From positions 24,859,605-24,923,604 of the forward strand of contig CM119265.1 of assembly GCA_051294375.1 (NCBI GenBank): DNA of 64,000 bases, in the 5' to 3' direction. Below the pieces are notes generated by a model. The model saw only the letters and a program-made list of their open reading frames with translations. It made no database searches and was not told the origin of the DNA. Positions 37,101 through 47,642 of this stretch are shown in pieces. The position numbers and the translations under genes were made by a program. This DNA comes from Paraspadella gotoi (lineage: Eukaryota; Chaetognatha). Within the stretch, counting starts at the first letter, position 1. The number at the start of each line of letters is the position of its first letter.

Positions 37101-40100
37101 ATAAAAATATTATGTAACATATTTTACAAAAGTTTTTCAGTTTTTTCCGGCGAATCCGAAACTTTTCTTAAAATTAAAAAAAATATGATTTTGAAATTTT
37201 ATGATTTTATAAGGATATTACTATAAAAAAATTCAATTAATGATACTGTTATGCAATTTTTTTTTAAAAGGGGCTTAATTATTTTTTAATACATATGTAG
37301 TCGGGCATTGCCTAGGTTCACCCCGCCTAGAATCATGACACTTTCAGTTGTGACCCGGTGGCTCATTGAGTAAAGCCATCAGCTTATGACCATTAGGTAC
37401 CGGGTTCAATCCTAACCCGGTACCTACCCTGCGGGAAGCGTGAGGACGGCCGTAAGCCGCCTTGGGGGCATGGCAAACCCTCAAGCCTGGTTCCAAGCCC
37501 TGGGACCCGTTCCATGGCTGCTAGAGGGGGTTATAGAAGTTACGGACAGTCATCTTCCACCCACGTAGCGCCTTATCCACACATATATTAAGGCAGCAAA
37601 AAAACATTGTTCCATCGCTCAATCTTTCCATCATTCCACCCTAATGTACATATTGTCTTTTTTTTTGACAGTGCGAATTTTCCAATTATTACTATAACTC
37701 TTCGCGATAATATCAAAACATTATTTCGTTGCGAGGTAAGTTAATCTATTTCATTCAAAATAATAATACTTTATTTGTAAAAATAATATTTAAAGTGTTA
37801 ACAATTATATCAAATCAATAATTGTAATATTAATGATATAAATTATGAATATGATTTGATATCCATTCAAATTGTGATTTATTCAGGAATATGAACGTCC
37901 TGTTGATCCATCCAAAGCAAAGAAAACAGATAAACCAAAGATTAAAAAACCTGTATGTATTTTTGAAATTGTTATCCGTCTATTCCGGTTATAAATATTT
38001 TAAAATTTTGGCACTGCCGGGACAAGGAACAGCATTAGGCGCTTTAGAACCTCAGTGTGCTGCTAATGTTACTCGTATGCTCTCTCTATGCTTATAAAAG
38101 GAGGTGAGGAACCCAATGGATAGCGCGGTTGGGTTGGGGCGTTCATCTCTCCAGGTTTGTCATGGCTGAGGGGTGAGGCCGTGAGGTGACGTTCAGACCT
38201 CTGCACGCAAAACTTCCTGAAGTTTTACCCTTGGGCCAGCAGCATGTTTTCGCATGGCAATCAGACTTATGGGGTGTAGTTGCCCCTGAGTCTTTTCCCG
38301 GTCATCCTCACTATACCTCAATAAAATAAATTACGTGCTCATCATTATTTTAACAACCGCCTTTTCTCGTTATCAGTTATTAATTTATTTAATTGTTTTT
38401 AAAGCATAAGGTCTTTACTTAATTAAAATGGTTTTTGCCAGGAATTTTGGGCATAATATTTATATTTTTTCACAGCCGAGAGAATATCACTGGGCAGTCG
38501 ACAGGATTGTGTTTCCTCTCGTAACAGTCCTTCCTCCCATGATTCCTATTTTTTTCACCAATAACGTTGGATTATTGGTAGGAATTACTGGTTCTTATGC
38601 AGGTATAATTTTATTTAAAGGTTAAAAACTTAAAGCTTAATTTTAAAGAATTAAACAATTTTATTCAACACAAGGTGCTCCTATTCAGTACCTCATACCT
38701 GCTTTGTTAGTGCGTAATGCACGCACGGATTTAAAATTAACCGTCGGCCCCGAAGTCAAAAACCCATACAGATCACCCTTTCATCATATTGGCTGGGTTT
38801 GGTTTGTAAGTTTTATTCTCGCTTTCAATTTTACAATTTTTTTAATTTCTCGCCTGCCCTTTAGATTTGGCCTAAATAGTGTACGTATCAGTTCTGCTTC
38901 TTAGTAACATTGTCATGGTTATCCTTTTTAAAATGTAATACAATATAAACGTATAATTGTTATTGTATAAAGTAATGAATTTAGATATGACTTTTAATCG
39001 TTAAGTTATTTTATAATTGAAAGTTATATATTTCTTAGTTTATTTATAAAATAATTTTGTTTATTTTTAGAGCAAAAATTTCGCTATTGTTTTTAGAATA
39101 ATTAAAGAATTAGTTAAGGTTTTATTAACATATCAATTTAAACAAGGTCGGTTCATCCAATGTGTTTCGCAACAGTGACTTTATTTTGACCTGTATTTCT
39201 CGTGACATGACGTAATATGACATGAATTCATGACTACAATAACTTTCTTAGCCTGGAAGGTCGTATACAAATGCAAAAAAATGGCTTTTTTGAAATTCGA
39301 CCATGCCATTGATGAGCACATGACTAAGAATACAAGCAAGTTGGATTACCGGGAGTTGAAAAATAAAAAACGTCAGCGATTTTTTTAACAGGATGCAAAA
39401 TCTGAAGTTGCTATAACAAATAATTTAGCCACAGTATTTGATCATTTCATTTCACTCCCATTTTTTTTTCACTCTATTTACGTTTGAATTTTTAAAACTT
39501 TTGCTTTTAACGAAATAATCAAAAAAATTCACAGAAAATAAGGATTTTTCTTTAAATTTAGGAAAAAATAAATTAAAATAAAAACAAAAGTACGTTTGTC
39601 GGTTTGCCTGTGTCTTTTTTTTTTATCAGAGCAAAATATTTACACAAGAGCACTCAAGAACAAAAAAATTATTTGAATGATTGAACAATAGAGTAGAGCA
39701 TTCAAGAACAAAAAATCTATTTGAATGATCGAACAAGGACATTTGATGTGACATAGTATGATTAACTAGTATAAAAAATATTTTGTTAATATAGTCTCGG
39801 GAACTGAATAGTAAAATACAATATATTTATAGTATATAACATATTTTATAAAAGTTTTTTAGTTTTTTATGGCGAATCCAAATCTGTTCTTTAAATAAAA
39901 TAAAATCTTACCAAATAAATAATTGAATTTACTATACTGTTATGCTTAAAAAAAATTTTAAAGGATTTTATATTTATTAATTATATGTCTATAGGCAGTA
40001 AAAAATAATGTTCAATGGCTCAATCTTTTCATCACTCCACCTTATTCAACAAGGATATTTAGATGTGAGATAGCATGATCTTTAACATTTAAAACAGAAA

Positions 40101-43026
40101 AAAAAAGAAAATTTATAATTTTTTTATTTTCTGTAGTAGAAACTTATATATGTTAAAACTTTTTAGTCATTTTTTATGATCCAAACTTTAAAATNNNNNN
40201 NNNNAATTTTTTTATTTTCTATAGTAAAAACTTATATGTTAAAACTTTTTAGTCATTTTTTGTAATCCAAACTTTAAAATATCATATAACATATTTTATA
40301 AAAGTTTTTTTAATTTTTTATGGCGCATCCTAATCTGTTCTTAAAAATAAAATAAAAATTATTTTGAAATTTAACGATTTTATAAAGATATTACTACATA
40401 AATAATTGAATTTACTATACTGTTATGCTAAAAAATTTAAAAAATATTTAAAATTTATTAATTATATGTCCATAGGCAGCTAAAAATAATGTTCAATCGC
40501 TCAATCTTTTCATCACTCCACCCTTATGCTCAATTGATGATAATCATGAGTATTACGCGAAAATTACTACTAATTTGGTAAAATTGTGGGCGGCGTCGAG
40601 CGCGAAAGAAAAAAAAAATTCTTAGCCTGTATATTTATGAAACGCACTGCATCGGAATTCTGTCATGGTCAAAAATGTAAAAAACTCTATTTAAAACGCT
40701 GATTTTTAATTTCCAGTTTAAAAATATAGTTTTTTTAATAATTAATGACTTAATGATATAATTTTTAAAAAAGGTTTATATTTTCATCAACTTTTTACAA
40801 GGAATCTGAATCATAATCTGTGTTTTAAGTAAAATCACCATAACGAGAATGCTAAATATAATTTACAATTAAATTACCAAAGAGTGAGGATATCACCAAA
40901 AAATAAAAAAATATTTTGATTATTATTTTAATATTTTTAAAAATAATTTTAATTATATAAATATATTTTTTAATATTAAAATATATTATATATTATAATA
41001 TAAAATAAATATTAAATATAATCAAAATATAAATTATATAATTTAAAGAATATATTATAATTGAAAATAAAGACAAAGTCTTGTTACAGCAACGATTTTA
41101 TTTTATTGTACAGACAAGTTTCAGCTTTCATTCAAGCCTTCATCAGTGCTTTGACAATTCACAGTTTTCATGTTTCCAAATTAACTTTGGAAGAGAGAGA
41201 GAGAGAGAGAGAGAATAGAGAGAGAAGAAAATGGCCAACAAAGATATGAGACAGGACAGTGGTGAAATGTGAGGACAGGTTTAAGTTAGTAGAGAGAGAG
41301 AGAGAGAATGTGAGGGAAAAGAAAATTAAATTTGTGGAATGAGGGAGAGAGAGACAGAGAAAGCAGAGGTTAACATTTGGTAAGAAGAGTTATACATTAT
41401 AGAAAATGTACAACAATGATAAATTAATAAATAGACAGACTTAAACAAACTAAAATATTTAAATTAATTCAGATAAATTAATTAATAAAGGAGTTGAAGT
41501 TTAGATGAAATTTAGATGAAATTACCTAAACACAACAGAAAGAAAGTTTAATCACAAAGAATATATTATGAATATTTAATTTATTAAATTTTAATTTATA
41601 ATATAGTAATGGAGCCGGAGTTGGAGCCGGAACCGGAGCCGAGTTGAAAATTTTTGCTGGAGTCGGAGCCGGAAAAAAATGGCCTGGAGCCGGAGCTGGA
41701 GCCGAGACAAAATTAGTCGGTCGCTCCACATTAGGTGGAGTGATGAAAAGATTGAGTGATTGAACATTATTTTTTTGTTGCCTATGGACATATAATTAAT
41801 TAAATTTTAAATTCTTTTAAAAATTTTTTAGCATAACAGTATAGCAAATTCAATTATTTATATAGTAATATCATTACAAAATCGTCAAATTTCAAAATAA
41901 ATTTTTTTTTATTTTTAAGAACTGATTTGGATTCGCTGTAAAAAACTAAGAAACTTTTATAAAATATGTTATATGATATTTTAATGTTTAGATCAACAAA
42001 AATGACTAAAACGTTTTAACATATATAAGTTTCTACTACAGAAATAAAAAAATCAGGAATTTTCACGTTTTTTTCTTATTTTAAACATTGAAGATGACAG
42101 AATTTTTGATAACATGTTTTATATTTTTGATTCAACTTTTTATGAAGAATCTGAATCTTTATTAAAAGTTTTATAAAAATTATTTTTAAATTTACTATTT
42201 TATAAGGAATTTACTACAAATATATTATATTTTACTATTCTGTTCCCGAGATAATGAACAAAATATTTTTTGTACTAGTTAATCATACTATCTCACATCT
42301 AAATATCATTGTTCGATCATTCAAATAAATTTTTTGTTCTTGAGTGCTCCACTCTACTCCACATCCCTGGTAATATCTATTTTTCACCTTGTGTTGTATA
42401 GATGCTCCCTCTATTTCCAGAAGATAACGCTAACCTCCCTCTCCCCATTACATTATATAAAGAATATAATTAAATCTAATATATAGTGAAATATATTAAA
42501 TGTTTACATTATTTTTAAATTTAATTCAATTTAATCTAATATAGTAAAACAAGTAATCTTGCCATTTTTCATATAAAAATTCAGCATAAAAGCTGCTGGA
42601 AAGATATAATATATTTGAATCCATTTCAAACTTTTCTCTAAATCTCAATTTGTTATATAGGAATATAAACGTCAGGGAATTTTTTAACTAATGAAATGAT
42701 CCGATTTGAAATCCGTGTAAGACGTTTGTTATACATAAATTTCATAGTCATGTAGTCACGTGATCACGGGAAAGAACACGTGAAAAGAAACCACTGCGGC
42801 GTAACACATTGGATGGACCGATCTTGTTTTTTTTATAGATTGTCGTGTGGTGCGTGATTTGCTGGATAATTGTTACCATATACCATGTCCTCAATTTAGT
42901 ACAGGTAATCCATATCCAATTTTAGCTTTCCTTCTATATATATTATATCATCAGTAATTATTGTTTTTTTTAAATTTTAATATGGTTATTGGTTAATATA
43001 ATGTTTTTTCTTTTCAGGGTAAATAA
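22155..43026 (+). CDS. TMEM104: TMEM104-like transporter, copy B
   Basis: Paralogue of the gene at 3.6-14.5 kb, with a complete frame of 534 residues. Exons: 22155-22318, 24153-24255, 24339-24424, 24836-24969, 25050-25144, 25516-25685, 25920-25972, 26596-26723, 26862-26952, 36500-36617, 37672-37735, 37887-37952, 38476-38602, 38675-38805, 42839-42904, 43018-43026. All have GT..AG borders and consistent phases. The protein starts MGAKCCKKN, has about eleven membrane spans, an acidic loop in exon 3 (EEEKSPPEEGEENEEPESEE) and the family motifs FNLIVGTGTLALPKAF and HHSIPGMVTPI. TMEM104 belongs to the amino-acid/polyamine transporter type; its substrate is not known to me. A second set of exons 2-9 lies at 29566-32927 in intron 9, with frameshifts in three of them. 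The N-terminal Gly-2 could be a myristoylation site. AATAAA overlaps the stop codon (43022-43027). Confidence 0.9.
22735..24095 (+). repeat. GTCC-rich interspersed element in TMEM104-B intron 1
   Basis: The left end has CAGCAGATCCCGACTCTATA. The right end has GATCAGACATTGTTTGCTC. The middle is filled by an 18-bp minisatellite. See the family entry at 35003-35780 for the better-preserved ends. Confidence 0.65.
23037..23895. repeat. 18-bp minisatellite, unit CCAAATTATGCCAGTTGA
   Basis: About 18 degenerate units at 23037-23370, then, after a unique stretch, about 12 more at 23668-23895. The second block is copied at 29084-29305 as part of the large duplication. Confidence 0.9.
24512..24730 (-). 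repeat. tRNA-derived SINE, intron 3 of TMEM104-B
   Basis: On the minus strand it contains a B-box-like motif after an A-box-like TGACCCTGAGGCTCAGGG. The same element occurs at 29925-30143 (inside the duplication) and, on the plus strand, at 37337-37550. Confidence 0.65.
27338..27420. repeat. Hairpin repeat ATCGCAAACGCAAAGCGATTGCG
   Basis: A copy, in the other orientation, of the hairpin end of the 4852 element, followed by a (GTCGTCG)n tract. It is copied at 33306-33390 in the second half of the duplication. Confidence 0.6.
27716..28930 (+). repeat. GTCC-rich interspersed element with ~120-bp degenerate internal repeats
   Basis: Starts GTCGGATCTGCTTATCAGC and ends with GGCAGATTCGACATTGTTTG. 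The middle consists of four to five degenerate units of about 120-150 bp, each with GAAATTTTGTGTGTGGGTAG, GATATAAAGTTT and GTGGAAATGAGTTTAAATGG. Confidence 0.7.
29925..30143 (-). repeat. tRNA-derived SINE, second copy in the duplication
   Basis: Near-identical to 24512-24730, with single-base differences such as TCCTCGACG for TCCTCACG. Confidence 0.65.
30565..31125 (+). mobile_element. 561-bp insertion present only in copy 2, TACTTC target duplication
   Basis: It interrupts intron 5 sequence at GGTACTTC. TACTTC is found on both sides (30559-30564 and 31126-31131), whereas copy 1 has it once. The insert is GC-rich and holds a strong B box inside a T-arm hairpin (CCCGGGTTCAATCCCTGGG at about 30967). 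Its first ~85 bases look like an internally deleted copy of its own 3' part (30871-31125): both start GTGGCAGCAAGACTTAA and end TCCTCCCGTTGCCATA. This suggests a dimeric tRNA-derived SINE. The open frames inside it are not genes. Confidence 0.75.
35003..35780 (+). repeat. GTCC-rich element with inverted ends, cut by an assembly gap
   Basis: The left end AGTCGGATCTCC and the right end GGCAGATCCGACAT are partly inverted copies. Inside are GGTCCGTCGGTCCGCCCC, a (GTCC)n tract and one to two of the ~120-bp internal units, then TTAATTAA-rich sequence. The N run at 35781-35805 starts just after the right end. Confidence 0.65.
35781..35805. other. Assembly gap (25 N)
   Basis: A run of N in the intron between exons 9 and 10 of TMEM104-B. 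Confidence 1.
36280..36415. repeat. 22-bp minisatellite
   Basis: About six units of the type TATCATCGCATCAATGAATGAC, drifting to TATCATCGCATCAATATTTGGT. Confidence 0.85.
36740..37310. repeat. AT-rich interspersed repeat, copy 1
   Basis: The family contains ACAAGGATATTTAAACGTGAG, a stretch AGTATAAAAAATATTTTG and an end CTCAATCTTTTCATCACTCC. Related copies are at 39640-40060, 40060-40525 and, inverted, 41740-42365. The end motif is also at 37618-37640. No coding capacity is visible. Confidence 0.6.
37337..37550 (+). repeat. tRNA-derived SINE, plus-strand copy
   Basis: A box-like TGGCTCATTGAGTAA and a B box in CGGGTTCAATCCTAACCCGG, about 50 bases apart, followed by a GC-rich body. It is the same family as the minus-strand copies at 24512 and 29925, and lies in intron 10 of TMEM104-B. 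Confidence 0.75.
38100..38345 (+). repeat. GC-rich SINE-like element
   Basis: A GC-rich block with TAGCGCGGTTGGGTTGG (A-box-like) that ends in TACCTCAATAAAATAAA, in intron 12 of TMEM104-B. No B box is clear and no second copy was seen, so the call is weak. Confidence 0.3.
39640..40525. repeat. Two tandem copies of the AT-rich interspersed repeat, with a 10-N gap
   Basis: Two copies of the 36740 family lie head to tail. The N run at 40195-40204 is flanked on both sides by near-identical ~85-base sequence (TTTTTTTATTTTCT.. to ..CCAAACTTTAAAAT), which suggests unmerged contig ends. Confidence 0.65.
41610..41725. repeat. GGAGCCGGAG-type degenerate repeat plus inverted AT-rich repeat copy
   Basis: A six-base periodic tract (GGAGCCGGAGTTGGAGCC) is followed by the inverted end of the 36740 family (41740-42365). 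The open frames on the minus strand here are low-complexity. Confidence 0.7.
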
Positions 43027-43964
43027 AGTAATCAAGTTACGTTAAGAACGGATCATTATATGAAATTGTGGGTTTTTACTTTTGCCGACCTGGGTTAGGG
43101 AGGGGTTCGGGTTAAGGGTAGTTTAGGGGTGGTTTAAGGTTAGGGGTCGTTAGGGTTAAGAGGGTTATGGTAATTGGGTAATTTTTTTTTAATTTAAAAA
43201 AAAATAATTATTTTTAAATGTTTTTTTAAAAGCAGCCAAAACCGCGGTCGGCGAAAGTACATCTAATGTAATCTAATTCAATAAAGGAGAGTAAAAACTA
43301 AAAAAGATTCTTTTTTAAAAATTTTTTTAGTTAGTGATAAAGGGTGTTATCTTAAATATACTATTATGGAACCCGATGCCGACTCCACTGGTTGGTTACT
43401 GTTTAGAGTCAGACGCTTCATCAAGCTTTCTTGTGTGAATCTGCAGGGCGCGAACCCGAATGGGCGATCGCGCATTTGAATACGCTTGAGAGGCTTATTA
43501 AAAAATCTTAAAAGCATAAGGATCGTCGCAATCGCATAATAAAAATCTGGATTGACGACAAATTTTGATACTAAAAATAGGGTAGTCTGGTGATTTTTTA
43601 TTTTTATTAAAAAAAAATTTTTTTTCGTGCTGTCATGTAGCAGACATCATTAGCTTTCATATGATGCATGATGCATTCAAATTATTTTATGATAGCATTA
43701 TGACATTAAAATAAAAAATTGTAATAATTTTTTTCTGCCAGGCCTCGTAGACACAGTTAAATTTTATATTTATATTTGTAATAATTGGGACTAATAAATT
43801 TGGATATATTCGGTCTATAACTACTCAATGTTGATCTTTAGTATCATAAATATTGACGAAAATAATTTTTTTAAATTAATTTATTTTGAAATTTTTATTC
43901 AATTTTTATCAGAATTGATTAACTGATAAATTAATTATTGTTCCATTATTAATTATTATTCCAT

Positions 43965-44210
43965 CGAAACTTGATTTCCTGCTCAATCACATACTTTCCT
44001 ACCCGCACACAAAATTTAATTCAAATCCATCCATCCAATCACGAGTAATCGGTGTTTTTTGCTAAGGTGGGACGGACAGATGGACGGACGGACATCATTT
44101 TTTTTGCATAATTTATCATAGTTCGGTGTTCTGACATGATATAAGTGTGTGCCCGACAATATTGAGGGGGCGGACCGACGAACTGACAAAGTGAATTATA
44201 GATTAAAAAT
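43965..44210 (-). repeat. GTCC-rich interspersed element, minus-oriented partial copy
   Basis: It contains CCATCCATCCAATCACGAG, GTGGGACGGACAGATGGACG and the end GGGGGCGGACCGACGAAC, matching the family at 16886 and 35003. Confidence 0.7.
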
Positions 44211-44569
44211 TTTACTTGCTTTCAAGGCATATGGCGTCTATGCGCGTCTTCGTATGTCAATTTTAAAAACAGATTTGGAATCCTTAAACGCATATTTACT
44301 AGTAACCTGACGACATCAAGCGACGGAAGTTCGGTTCTCTTATTATATCAAAAAGAAAAATTAATATTAATATTTTTAGTTAATATCTATCGATTTTAAT
44401 AAAAAAAAAGGCACTAGATATATTGCATGTGATTGAACAATGTTATCGGAATAATAATTTTATCAATTTTATGTATTTTATAAATATTTTAAGTATTTTT
44501 ATTCATTGAGTAAAATAACTTTTTTATTCGCTAATTTTTATCTCGGACGTTTAACGCCAGACTTCTCTA

Positions 44570-44960
44570 CTAAAAAAAGAAGAACGAAATAGAACGGAAG
44601 AGGATAACATTTCGGGAAAAAAAATTAAAGAATTCAGATATCATAATTTTTTTTTAATATTTATTATTTTTATTATATGAAATTGGTACAACCAATATAT
44701 ATTTGGGTAAAAATTAAGGTTACAATAAATTATGGTAAAGAATAAATTAAGAATAAGTGTAAGTTAACTAGAAAAATAAATTAAGGTTAAAAATAAGTTA
44801 GGGGTAAGTTAGGGTTAGGGGTAAGTTAGGGTTAAGGGTACGTTAGGGTTAGGGGTAAGGGTAAATTAAGGGTAAGTTAAGTGTAGAGGTAAGTTTAGGT
44901 TAGGGGTAAGTTTGGGTTAGGGGTAAGTTAAGGGTAAATTAAAGTTAAATTTAAAATTAA
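44570..44960. repeat. Left arm of a long inverted repeat with TTAGGG-like tract
   Basis: From AAAAGAAGAACGAAATAGAAC to the GGTTAGGGGTAAGTTAGGG tract. The same sequence lies inverted at 48850-49265. The two arms enclose the Rho GTPase gene. Confidence 0.6.
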
Positions 44961-45487
44961 ATTTCGGCTTAATCATACAATAATATAACATTTCAAAAAA
45001 GAATATTTAAATATTAATAATTTATAAAAAATATAATAATAATATTTACAAAATAATATAGTTTTTATTTATGATTACAATGGTTATTTAATAATTCGGA
45101 GAGAGTGAGAGATATCAAGGTTAAAATTGCTTCTTTCTCTATCTCTCAAAGTTAGTATCCAAATATTTATTAAAACTATTAAAACTGGTTGATGAAGGAT
45201 AAAAAAAAAAGAACCAAAACATATCCGAATTATTAAATGATTGTGGTTATCACAAATAAAACTGTTATTTTGTAAATATCTGTCAAAAGCAATAAAAAAA
45301 ATTATAATTAAATTGTTTAAAGAATTAAAAAAAATCTTTAGCTCGTAAAGCTTAAAAACGTTTTTAATATCATTGTTGTTACGGTCTTAAATTTTCTTTT
45401 CCGTAAAGAAACGAACCTTATTTTTTCCTCTTCTTTTTCTTCGTTTTCCCATAAGCCTCCAGAGCGAATTCAACTCCGGGATCGCCG

Positions 45488-45730
45488 ACAACTTTTTATG
45501 AGCTATCTGAATCTGGTCTTAAAATTTAAAATTTATCAAAAAAATTTTTGGCCTTTCCTATCTATAAATAAATATTAAAAAATTAATTACTAAGGTATAG
45601 AGCCATATAAGAATTTTTTTGTCCATTGAAAGTATACTTAAAAATGTATAAATTTTCATTTGAGCTTGTACTCACTCTAAATTTTTTGACTCGCCCCATT
45701 TGAGTGCGGCTCAACATCCTAACTAAGCCT
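45488..45730. repeat. Interspersed repeat (~250 bp), copy 2
   Basis: Second copy of 10470-10735, again starting ACAACTTTTTATGAGCTATC and in the same orientation. Confidence 0.7.
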
Positions 45731-46271
45731 TAGTCTAAGGGTCTTAGGCCTTTTGTTTTCTTTTTCGAATTTCCGCTCTCTTCTTCTTCCTCAAATCTTC
45801 TGCATGTCCACTTTGTTTTTCTCTCTCCCAAAAAAAACTTTCTTCATTTTTTATTATCTTTCCTATCTTTACGACGATGTCAGGAGTATCAGTCTCACCA
45901 AAAGTGGAACCGGATCGAAATGGAATCGTCCAAGCATGATTGGTCAATGCTACTTTACTCGTTTTGTTCCCGTTTTAATCTCGTTTTATTTACTTCCTGG
46001 TGTGACTCTATTAACTTATAAATTATTATTGTTAAATAGTATTGAAGTGACGGTAACCCTGATTGCTCTTTGACGTTGTGAAGAAAACAAAAGGGGTTAA
46101 CTCCTCGCACACCTAGAATTCTCACAGCTTTTTTCATCGTGAAATTCTGAAAAGAACCCCCTCATCGAAATTACTCCGCAGAGATTCTTTCTTCGTTTGA
46201 TCCCAAACGCCAAAAAGAGGCAGAACTCAACATACGAGTATCTCGGGGCCTTTCTCTTCTTCTTCGAGAGG

Positions 46272-47642
46272 ATGGCCGTGGCGGCGTCCGGCGGGACCAT
46301 CAAGTGCGTCGTCGTGGGTGACGGCAACGTTGGCAAGACTTGTCTCCTCATTTCTTACACGACCAACAAGTTCCCCACCGACGTTTGTCCCACGGTCTTC
46401 GACAGTTACATCACGGAAACGCTCGTTGACGGTAGAGGGAGAGGCCCAGATGTGAAATTACGATGATATAGAACTTGGGACATGAAACTTATAATATTAC
46501 GTCCTATTAAACGTTTTAACTTGTCACAAAAAAACCCAGTTTAATCTCATGAAATGATTTGGATTAAATAAAAATGGGGTTTTTATTTTGTGGCATAGGT
46601 GCCGTCTACACCCTTGGTCTTTTCGACACGGCCGGGCAAGAGTCCTTTGACGATCTGCGGCAACTCTCCTACGACAAAACCGACGTGTTCCTCGTCTGCT
46701 TCTCCTGCGTCAACCCCGCCTCTTTTCAAAACGTCAAGATGAAGTGGATTCCCGAGATTAAGGTTTATTAGTTTTTCTTATTTTATATTATCTCGTTTAT
46801 AATGTATTTTCATCTAGTATATATCTATATCTTCATCTAGTACAGGAGCCAGCCGATATTAAATAAAATGGTTCTGACCTTTTCAAAAAAAGAAGGCATC
46901 CCTAAGGCTAAACTGAGATATATAAAGTTACAGGGGTTTATTTTTAGTTACTATAGTCAAATAGTTTATTTAAAAAACAATCGTGAAGTATTTGGTCTTT
47001 GTAATCGGAAATTTATTAAAAGGAACCATTTTATTTAGTAATACGTGCGTACATGTTCCTAAAATTGAAGAATAGAAAGAGAAAGATTTTTAGAAAAAAA
47101 ATTTCTTTTTCACTTTGCTCTGATGAAAACTCCAGTCGAAACGTCTACCCTGTTACTAAATTAAATAAAATGGTCGTTTATAAAAATTAATTTTTTTCAA
47201 AATGCAAAACGTAACGAAAAGAGTCGAAACAAAATAGGACGCTCATTATCCAAAGTTTAAAAGTGACTCATTTTTGGCCGACTATTTCTTCAGGATTATT
47301 CCCCGAGCACCCCTTTTATTATCGTCTCAACGCAGACGGACTTGAGGGAAGATCCCAACACATTGACGCGTCTGCAGAAACACAGACAAAAACCAATATC
47401 CAGAGTAGGTTTTCATTTAATTTTAATTTGACAAATTGTTTTATTAATTGTTTAATCTGCGTCAATTGAATTTGCAGGAACGCGGAGAATCATTGGCTCG
47501 CGAATTGAAGGCTCACAACTATCTAGAGTGTTCCGCCCTGACGATGAACGGCGTCAGAGACGTTTTCGACAACGCCGTGGCGGTCGGGGCACGGCGAGGC
47601 GACGCCGGGAGCCGAAACGGTTCTTGCTGTGCGATTCTCTAG
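46272..47642 (+). CDS. Rho-family small GTPase (Cdc42/Rac-like)
   Basis: Four exons, 46272-46431, 46599-46762, 47294-47404 and 47478-47642, give 199 residues with consistent phases. Motifs in order: P-loop GDGNVGKT (the usual GDGAVGKT with Ala changed to Asn), switch I with the effector-loop threonine in CPTVFDSY, switch [18 protein letters not shown], a base-binding TQTD in place of the usual TQxD/TKxD, the Rho insert region ([18 protein letters not shown]), ECSALT (G5) and a C-terminal CAIL box that predicts geranylgeranylation. Rho GTPases switch between GDP and GTP forms at membranes and control actin. Overall it is closest in feel to Cdc42/Rac, but it is too divergent to name. The C-terminus has few basic residues in front of the CAAX box ([12 protein letters not shown]). 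Start: the ATG precedes a short MAVAASGG extension. Confidence 0.9.

Larger units (their letters stand above)
43027..46271. other. Intergenic stretch between TMEM104-B and the Rho GTPase gene
   Basis: No gene is visible. It holds TTAGGG-like tracts (43087-43175 and 44800-44945), part of the ATCGTCGCAATCGC family (about 43520-43580), a minus-oriented GTCC-rich element (43965-44210), the left arm of an inverted repeat (44570-44960) and the second copy of the 10470 repeat (45488-45730). Confidence 0.6.
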
